The notes under the pieces are model-generated. The model was not told the origin of the DNA and ran no database searches. It worked only from the letters and a program-made list of their open reading frames with translations. 11,713 nucleotides of DNA from an uncultured Haemophilus sp. Lineage in GTDB: Bacteria; Pseudomonadota; Gammaproteobacteria; Enterobacterales; Pasteurellaceae. The DNA is taken from positions 1 to 11,713 of the forward strand of contig CAUGKJ010000017.1 in NCBI GenBank assembly GCA_959600045.1. Direction: 5' to 3'. The translations under genes and the position numbers were made by a program. This document shows, in pieces, positions 7,108 through 11,713 of this stretch. The first letter of the stretch is position 1. Each line of letters opens with the position of its first letter.

Positions 7108-7717
7108 AGATGTTTTTAAGCGCCAAACGGAATGTGCCAATCCCACTTTTTAATACCAATACACTTAGTATCATACTTGCCAATGGGTCAACCCATAACC
7201 ATCCCAGAAAATAGGCACTGAGACCCGAAAGTATCGCAATAATGGAACCGAATAAATCGGTCAGTACATGTAGATAAGCTGCTTTGATATTGAGATTATC
7301 ATGATCGCTGTTCAACATGATCTTTGCAACGAAAAGATTCACCAATAATCCGAGAGAGGCAACCCCAAGCATCGGTAATGCCATCATCTCGATGGGATTT
7401 TGCCAGCGTTGAATCGCTTCAACTAAAATCATCAATGCCACGACAATCAATGAGCCGCTATTAAGTAAGGCAATGTATCGTTGTTTTTGAGCGGATAGAA
7501 ACAGCGCCAACAAGGCTAAAAATAACGATAAACTATCATTTGCCATGTGTCCCGCATCAGCCATGAGCGCCAAACTGTTAAACCAGTAGCCACCAACAAA
7601 TTCGACAACCATAAAGCCCGTAATGATGGCAAAACTGAGCGCTAAGATTTTTTTATCTTGTGGAATATGTGCATGAGATGAATGGTCATGGTGTTCATGG
7701 GAATGATGGTTGGACAT
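7106..7717 (-). CDS. Short CDF-family zinc/cadmium efflux transporter lacking the C-terminal domain
   Basis: Inner-membrane cation diffusion facilitator that exports divalent metal in exchange for protons. A His-rich cytoplasmic tail opens the protein (eight His in residues 4-17), followed by six predicted membrane helices. The metal-site pairs are of the zinc type: His57/Asp61 in TM2 (DAGHMAND) and His150/Asp154 in TM5 (HVLTD), with the conserved VDPLAS (176-181) leading into TM6. The protein stops after 203 residues, right after TM6 (LALKNI), whereas most family members are about 300 residues and end in a dimerising metal-binding domain. No remnant of that domain can fit, because the folB terminator overlaps the last codons. 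I start at the ATG at 7717, with GAGGAG 4 nt upstream; an ATG at 7729 lacks a good site. Expression probably depends on the divergent MerR-type regulator. Confidence 0.9.
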   Translation of the reverse strand: MSNHHSHEHHDHSSHAHIPQDKKILALSFAIITGFMVVEFVGGYWFNSLALMADAGHMANDSLSLFLALLALFLSAQKQRYIALLNSGSLIVVALMILVEAIQRWQNPIEMMALPMLGVASLGLLVNLFVAKIMLNSDHDNLNIKAAYLHVLTDLFGSIIAILSGLSAYFLGWLWVDPLASMILSVLVLKSGIGTFRLALKNI

Positions 7718-7754
7718 AATGCTCCTCATTGTGTCTTTAATTAACTTGAGATAA

Positions 7755-7785
7755 AGTATAAAGTCCGTAGCAACTACAAGGTCAA
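7755..7785 (-). promoter_or_regulatory. MerR-type promoter/operator of the CDF gene
   Basis: Read on the - strand: -35 TTGACC (7785-7780), a 19-bp spacer (7779-7761), and -10 TATACT (7760-7755). Both hexamers are near consensus but the spacer is 2 bp too long, the hallmark of promoters that MerR proteins activate by untwisting DNA. GTAG-3-CTAC sits in the spacer as the core of the operator dyad; the outer arms are imperfect. Transcription would start about 30 nt before the CDF ATG. Confidence 0.8.
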
Positions 7786-7802
7786 GACTTGATTTTAGAA
7801 AG

Positions 7803-8186
7803 ATGAAGATTCATGAACTCAGCAAACAAAGCGGTATTCATTTAGAAACGATTCGCTATTATGAAAAAATGGGGTTAATGCCAGAGCCTAAACGTCTGGC
7901 AAATGGTTATCGAGATTATGATGAAGCCAGTTTGAAACAATTAAAGTTTATTAAAACCTGTCGAGCGTTAGATTTCAGCTTAGCGGAAATTAAATTCTTT
8001 AATGAGATGAAAACGCAGCAATCTCAACATTGCGAAGTGGATAGTATGTTGGCGAAGCATTTAGCTTCAGTTGAAGAAAAAATTGCCGAACTGACCGAAA
8101 TTAAACATTTTCTACAAAGTTTAATTACCGAAGATGATCATCAAGCTGCAGATTGTAAAGCCATGGCTCAATTAAAAGCCTATTAA
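7803..8186 (+). CDS. MerR-family heavy-metal-responsive regulator (ZntR/CadR/PbrR-like)
   Basis: Dimeric DNA-binding metal sensor that probably activates the divergent CDF transporter gene. The 127 residues show the winged helix-turn-helix (MKIHELSKQSGIHLETIRYYE, 1-21, and the wing NGYRDYD, 34-40), a linker region with FIKTCRALDFSLAEI (49-63), and a long dimerisation helix from about 78 to 108. Candidate ligands fit the CadR/PbrR/ZntR pattern only in part: Cys77 at the start of the dimer helix and Cys118 in the C-terminal loop are present. The other loop cysteine (Cys112 in CadR, Cys114 in ZntR) is replaced by the acidic/His stretch DDHQAAD (111-117). That suggests zinc with O/N ligands rather than a soft-metal tri-thiolate, but this is inference. 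The ribosome binding site (AGAAAG) is weak. Confidence 0.88.
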   Translation: MKIHELSKQSGIHLETIRYYEKMGLMPEPKRLANGYRDYDEASLKQLKFIKTCRALDFSLAEIKFFNEMKTQQSQHCEVDSMLAKHLASVEEKIAELTEIKHFLQSLITEDDHQAADCKAMAQLKAY

Positions 8187-8193
8187 GTGCGGT
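8185..8193 (+). repeat. DNA uptake sequence core (Hin type)
   Basis: Exact AAGTGCGGT followed by CA, overlapping the merR-type gene's TAA stop in the same register as the copy at 1160. It is the last exact copy in the window. Confidence 0.9.
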
Positions 8194-8199
8194 CAAAAA

Positions 8200-8231
8200 G
8201 TATTAAAAATCCGCACGTGGATGTGCGGATT
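8200..8231 (-). terminator. Terminator of the NnrS-ABC operon
   Basis: A 9-bp perfect stem (AATCCGCAC at 8208-8216 with GTGCGGATT at 8223-8231) and a 6-nt loop. On the - strand the hairpin is followed by T-rich sequence; on the + strand no T run follows. It therefore mainly serves nnrS, 6 bp after its stop. Confidence 0.82.
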
Positions 8232-8236
8232 GGTCA

Positions 8237-9334
8237 TTATTCCGGATCATCTGTAAAGGCATTGTTTCGGAATATCGGCACAAAGGTTGCGAGATATAGC
8301 ATAAACACGATGGCAATTAAAATAGCGGGAATCGTGATAAAAAACAGCTCGTCCACATACATTAAACAAGCTCGAGAAAGTGCCGCCGTGAAAAGACAAA
8401 GCACGGCAAGGCGACAGAGTTTGGGATAATCCAGTTTCGTAAAGCCACTATGCCATAATCCCGCGGTGAGCCAAATCATCATCATGCTGCCGAGAATCCC
8501 GCCGAGTGTTACCATGTGTAATGGATCAGCAGTCGGTTCATCAATTAATTTATTGATGCCAATCCACAAATAGCCAATCGCGGCGAACAGTTGAAGGAAA
8601 TAATAAGTGCGTACGTAATGTTTGCGTAGTAGTTCGTGATGATGTAATTCGCGTAATTTAGCAAGCAAGATAAAGCCAACCGCAAAGGCAGTAAAAGCGG
8701 TAGTTTGCGCTGGTAACCATAATTCCGCAGCGGTATGGATCAGCAAGAATGTAATTGCGATATTCTTATACACGACATTTGGGATAAATACGGGATCTTT
8801 CAATGTACTTTCTTTCAGTGCCTCTGCGCCTAATAGAATGCTGACTCGAATTGATACAAACATCACTGCTGCCATATTCAAATGCACCTGTGCCCGCAAT
8901 AATTTCAGGCTATCAGTTATGGCGTAAGCAGTCTGACAAACCATAAATGCAGCAAGTAACATCAGTAAAGTAAAATTGTCGGTATTGCGATCCAACCAAA
9001 ACAGCCAAGCACAAAAGAGTAACAACATGAGCCAATAAGCTGCCACTAAAAATGAGGCGGTTTGCGGGGAGAATGGCAATAACACCAATCCTGTAAGCAA
9101 GAGCACTGCTAAAATTGTCGCAATAGGTTTTAAATTACCTTTGTAATTTGTCCATTCGAGCATGGAAGCCGTCAGAAAACCGCCGTATGCGGCTGGTAGC
9201 ATAAATTCTAAGAAAATTTTGCGGTGTAGGATGAGATCATCGGGGTTGATGAAAAAGCTCAAAGCTCCCACAATCGCAAGAATGGCTGCACCAACAAAAA
9301 AGGGTCGCATCGGATGGGTAAAGAAATTATTCAT
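8237..9334 (-). CDS. nnrS: NnrS-family membrane protein (nitric oxide stress)
   Basis: Polytopic inner-membrane protein of the NnrS family, heme- and copper-containing in Rhodobacter and linked in Vibrio to protecting the iron pool from nitric oxide. The 365 residues contain about 12 hydrophobic helices. Family marks are HPMRPFFVGAA (7-17), equivalent to the usual WRPFF opening, the Gly-Gly-Phe-Leu-Thr-Ala of TM2 (51-56), and LHMVTLGGILGSMMMIW near 272-288 with His273 and His295. The usual WHAHEM motif is replaced by LILHRKIFLEF (34-44), so this is a divergent member with one His (His37) there. HHH at 231-233 lies in a loop. The ATG overlaps the end of the ATPase gene by 8 nt, and AAGGA lies about 9 nt upstream. 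It is the last gene of the ABC operon. Metal content of this protein is unknown. Confidence 0.83.
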   Translation of the reverse strand: MNNFFTHPMRPFFVGAAILAIVGALSFFINPDDLILHRKIFLEFMLPAAYGGFLTASMLEWTNYKGNLKPIATILAVLLLTGLVLLPFSPQTASFLVAAYWLMLLLFCAWLFWLDRNTDNFTLLMLLAAFMVCQTAYAITDSLKLLRAQVHLNMAAVMFVSIRVSILLGAEALKESTLKDPVFIPNVVYKNIAITFLLIHTAAELWLPAQTTAFTAFAVGFILLAKLRELHHHELLRKHYVRTYYFLQLFAAIGYLWIGINKLIDEPTADPLHMVTLGGILGSMMMIWLTAGLWHSGFTKLDYPKLCRLAVLCLFTAALSRACLMYVDELFFITIPAILIAIVFMLYLATFVPIFRNNAFTDDPE

Positions 9335-10019
9335 AATAATGGATTCCTTGAAATTCGCGTGCGACTACGGTTTCTTCAAAGGCTGAATTTCGTTCAGATA
9401 ATGGCGTAGGTAGAGTAATGACATTTTGCACATCCATCCCTTTTGGAGAAAGCTGCATAATCTCGCGGCTTAATCGAGCTGCTTCAAAACGATCGTGCGT
9501 CACTAAAATGCAAGCCATGCCTTGGTGCTCAATTTTTTCTACAAGCATAGCGGCTAAAATATCCCGTAAATCGCGATCCAAGCCAACAAAAGGTTCGTCC
9601 AATAAGGCTAAATCACAGCCACATAGCAATAGACGCAAAAATGCCACGCGTTTTGCCATTCCACCCGATAATTCGGTCGGGTATTTATTCAAATCCCCCG
9701 AAGAAAGCCCGATCTTTTCTGCCAGCGCAATGATTTCATTTTCATTAGGATTATCCATAAAAATGGCGATATTCTGCATAGCAGTGAGATTTTCTAATAG
9801 ACGATTTTCTTGAAACAGAAATCCTGTTTTATGGAATGTATTCTTGATTTCGCCTGATTTTGGTGTTTCTAAACCTGAAATTAAACGCAGTACAGTAGTT
9901 TTGCCACAACCACTTGGGCCGAATAAGGTTTTCACTTCGCCAGGTTGTAAATCCATACTGAAATCGCGCACGATGGGATCGCGGAGAATTTCAAAACGCA
10001 CATTTTTTAAACTCAGCAT
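9327..10019 (-). CDS. ABC importer ATPase, NitT/TauT (SsuB/TauB) type
   Basis: Cytoplasmic ATPase that powers the permease encoded just upstream. With the ATG at 10019 the protein is 230 residues and has every core motif: Walker A GPSGCGKTT (34-42), Q-loop Gln70 in FLFQEN, signature LSGGMAKR (117-124, Met in place of the usual Gln), Walker B LALLDE (137-142) with D-loop GLD, and H-loop His175 in LVTHDR. The start is chosen because it overlaps the permease stop by one base (TAATG) with GGAGAAG in front. A GTG at 10031 in the same frame would add four residues and consume that ribosome binding site. The closest families are taurine, sulfonate, nitrate and thiamine-precursor importers. The substrate is not readable from the ATPase. 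Confidence 0.92.
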   Translation of the reverse strand: MLSLKNVRFEILRDPIVRDFSMDLQPGEVKTLFGPSGCGKTTVLRLISGLETPKSGEIKNTFHKTGFLFQENRLLENLTAMQNIAIFMDNPNENEIIALAEKIGLSSGDLNKYPTELSGGMAKRVAFLRLLLCGCDLALLDEPFVGLDRDLRDILAAMLVEKIEHQGMACILVTHDRFEAARLSREIMQLSPKGMDVQNVITLPTPLSERNSAFEETVVAREFQGIHYYE

Positions 10020-10816
10020 TATCTTCTCCACGGCATAAACAGGATTTCCAATGGCTTGGTAATCAAATATTCAAAGAGGGAAACAAACACAATCACCAAC
10101 AGCACATAAGCCATGACCGTTGACGTATCTAACATAGCTCTGGCATCGGCGATCTGTGCTCCTACCCCCTCATTGGCACCCAAAAGCTCTGCCATAATTA
10201 CCACTTTCACGCCCATCGCAACCGCGATGCCAATGCTGGAAATCACATAGCCCGTGAGATGGGGAACATACAAATAGCGGATTTTTTTCCACAATCCGAG
10301 TTTGTACGCATCAAACAATTCTTCATGTTGTTTGTTTACACTTGCCATACCCATGGCTGCACTGGCAAAGGTCAGTGGGGCGACTAATACGATAATGGTA
10401 AATAGCACACTTGGGTTGCCAAAGCCAAACCAAAATAATGCCATCACGACCCAAATGATTGGCGGCATGGCTAACAAAATCGTAATGACGGGTTTGAGCA
10501 ATGCCATAGCGGTTTTAAAGCTCCCCGCAATCAGCCCCGCAGCTAAGCCTGCGACTAAGGCAATGGTAATACCCACCACAGAACGCCATAGTGAAATACC
10601 GATTTCGTTTTGTTGGAAATGATCGAGCAGATCAAGGGCTTTTTGAAAAACATCCGCGGGAGCAGGCAGCATAAATTCACCAAATACTGCGCTGCCCCAA
10701 GCCCACAAGGCAACCACCATCATCGCCACACTCAAGCCGGTAAAGCCGCTCCAGAGATAGTCGATGATGTAAAACAGGACAGGTTGTGGTTTACGGATTT
10801 TGTCAGTTTTAATCAT
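10019..10816 (-). CDS. ABC importer permease, NitT/TauT (SsuC/TauC) type
   Basis: Inner-membrane channel subunit of the importer, BPD_transp_1 family, 265 residues, usual length. There are about six hydrophobic helices, with PAPADVFQKALDLL (51-64) after the first, a stretch typical of this permease class (LPxPxxVxxAL). The coupling loop that contacts the ATPase is the EAA-type motif EELFDAYKLGLWKKIRYLYV (165-184). It is translated before the ATPase gene and overlaps it by one base. The ATG at 10816 has no clear Shine-Dalgarno sequence and lies 21 bp after the binding-protein stop. No alternative start nearby looks better. Confidence 0.92.
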   Translation of the reverse strand: MIKTDKIRKPQPVLFYIIDYLWSGFTGLSVAMMVVALWAWGSAVFGEFMLPAPADVFQKALDLLDHFQQNEIGISLWRSVVGITIALVAGLAAGLIAGSFKTAMALLKPVITILLAMPPIIWVVMALFWFGFGNPSVLFTIIVLVAPLTFASAAMGMASVNKQHEELFDAYKLGLWKKIRYLYVPHLTGYVISSIGIAVAMGVKVVIMAELLGANEGVGAQIADARAMLDTSTVMAYVLLVIVFVSLFEYLITKPLEILFMPWRR

Positions 10817-10837
10817 GTGTTGTGATTCTGTTTTAAA

Positions 10838-11713
10838 TTAAGCCAAGAAGAATTTATCATCTGGCAATTTACCGCCTAAGAGTTTTGGATTGAATTCCAT
10901 CAAAGTTTCATAGAATTGCATGATTTCATTTTTCAGTTCACTGGCTTTGGTCACCGTTAAGCGCGCACCGTCTAAGCCCATTTCAATAGCGGCTTCTGGT
11001 GCTGGCAGATAATTAGCGCCAATTTCAGCCGCACTTTTACGGTTAGCCATAATCCAGTTTAACGCATCACTTAAATCTTGGTGAAGTAGATCAAACTCCG
11101 CCTTGTGTGCGTGGAAATATTCTTCGTTAGCAATAATGCCCGCCATTGGAATAAGCGGTTTGGTGTTAAACGCTTGTCCCCATTCTTTCACTAAATCAAA
11201 CCCACGCACAATCTCCGTACCGACAATTTTTGCTTTCTGCACAACGGCGCTTGCCATCGGTTCTGGCAGAATGGCAGCATGGAAATCTTTAAGCAAGAAC
11301 AAACCAATTGCTTCAGTTGGTGTGGCCGCATAGGTGATCTCCACTTTATTAATATCAATATTCAGTTTTTTCAGTAAAGCTTGCAATACGATGTCTGGCA
11401 TATCGTTTTTAAATGGCACAAGGATTTTTTTACCCACCAATTCTTGCGGTGAAGTAATGGCACTACCTTTGCACATCAATTGCGTAATCCCATTGGTGAG
11501 AATATTCACCATGCCAACTTGTTGCCCCTGATTACGTAAATTCACGCCCACATTACTTGGGCTCATCATCACTTTAAATTGCCCACTTGCTACACCCGCA
11601 CGCAACTGATCAGGCGAACGCCAAATCTCTAATGCGACATCAGCTTGTTTGGCTAATTTACCTTGCGCTGCCGCCACCGCAATGGTTACACTTGGCATCG
11701 CGGGTGCACCATA
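10838..11713 (-). CDS. ABC importer substrate-binding protein, NMT1/SsuA-like, N-terminus outside the window
   Basis: Periplasmic binding protein that delivers substrate to the permease and ATPase that follow. The frame stays open to the window edge: Tyr-Gly-Ala-Pro-Ala precedes the first ATG (11698-11696). That ATG falls inside the first beta strand of the mature fold (APAMPSVTIAVAAAQGKL), so the true start and any signal peptide are upstream; 291 residues are visible. The fold reads as type II periplasmic binding: APAMPSVTIAVAA, LRAGVASGQFKVMMSPSNVG (a domain-1 loop that often contacts ligand), the hinge VGKKILVPFKNDMPDIVLQ, and ATPTEAIGLFLLKDFHAAILPEP. Its length and plan match NitT/TauT binding proteins, but I see no signature for nitrate, taurine, sulfonate or HMP. 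The C-terminus ends in KFFLA 21 bp before the permease. Confidence 0.87.
   Translation of the reverse strand, partial: YGAPAMPSVTIAVAAAQGKLAKQADVALEIWRSPDQLRAGVASGQFKVMMSPSNVGVNLRNQGQQVGMVNILTNGITQLMCKGSAITSPQELVGKKILVPFKNDMPDIVLQALLKKLNIDINKVEITYAATPTEAIGLFLLKDFHAAILPEPMASAVVQKAKIVGTEIVRGFDLVKEWGQAFNTKPLIPMAGIIANEEYFHAHKAEFDLLHQDLSDALNWIMANRKSAAEIGANYLPAPEAAIEMGLDGARLTVTKASELKNEIMQFYETLMEFNPKLLGGKLPDDKFFLA

Noticed and set aside
9418..9813. Open frames antisense to the ABC operon, narQ, murB and nnrS genes
   Set aside because: They lie opposite genes with clear family motifs, lack ribosome binding sites and show no recognisable domain; they are shadows.
11028..11036. Uptake-sequence-like GCCGCACTT in the binding-protein gene
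   Set aside because: One mismatch to the core; not counted.
9327..11713. Assignment as the thiamine-precursor importer ThiXYZ or a nitrate importer NrtABC
   Set aside because: The ABC type fits, but there is no thiamine gene nearby, no TPP riboswitch in the window, and no substrate-specific motif that I can identify in the binding protein; a name would be a guess.

Overview
The window looks like chromosome from a Pasteurellaceae bacterium of the Haemophilus/Aggregatibacter group, most likely a Haemophilus close to H. influenzae or H. parainfluenzae. The evidence is nine exact copies of the Hin-type DNA uptake sequence core AAGTGCGGT (either orientation), an AT-leaning composition, and proteins (NarQ, MurB, RpoH, PlsY, FolB) that read as close relatives of the H. 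influenzae proteins I remember. Species assignment is inference.

Layout. (1) 1-1161, + strand: the 3' part of an MFS metabolite transporter, closed by a hairpin terminator. (2) 1295-5948, + strand: narQ (nitrate/nitrite sensor kinase), murB (cell-wall synthesis), a three-segment membrane protein gene broken by one in-frame TGA, a small DUF2322-like gene, and rpoH (heat-shock sigma factor) with its own promoter and a structured leader. From memory, murB and rpoH are neighbours in H. influenzae Rd, so the two small genes between them look like an extra segment. (3) 5966-7098: plsY (-) converges on rpoH at a 12-bp bidirectional terminator and diverges from folB (+). (4) 7065-8193: a metal-efflux module. 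A short zinc-type CDF transporter (-) lies divergent from a MerR-family regulator (+), and the shared gap holds a MerR-type promoter with a 19-bp spacer. (5) 8208-11713, - strand: a compact operon of substrate-binding protein (runs off the window), permease and ATPase of a NitT/TauT-type ABC importer, followed by nnrS, ending in a terminator.

How the parts may work together. NarQ senses nitrate and nitrite, and NnrS proteins are tied to tolerance of nitric oxide, a by-product of nitrite reduction. The window therefore touches nitrate/NO physiology at both ends, although no link between the two is visible in the sequence. The NnrS-ABC operon, with an unidentified substrate, is the least explained system here. 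The CDF/MerR pair is a self-contained metal-detoxification cassette with two unusual features: a transporter without the usual C-terminal domain and a regulator with an altered metal-binding loop. The remaining genes are housekeeping. I saw no tRNA, rRNA, CRISPR array, insertion sequence or prophage gene.
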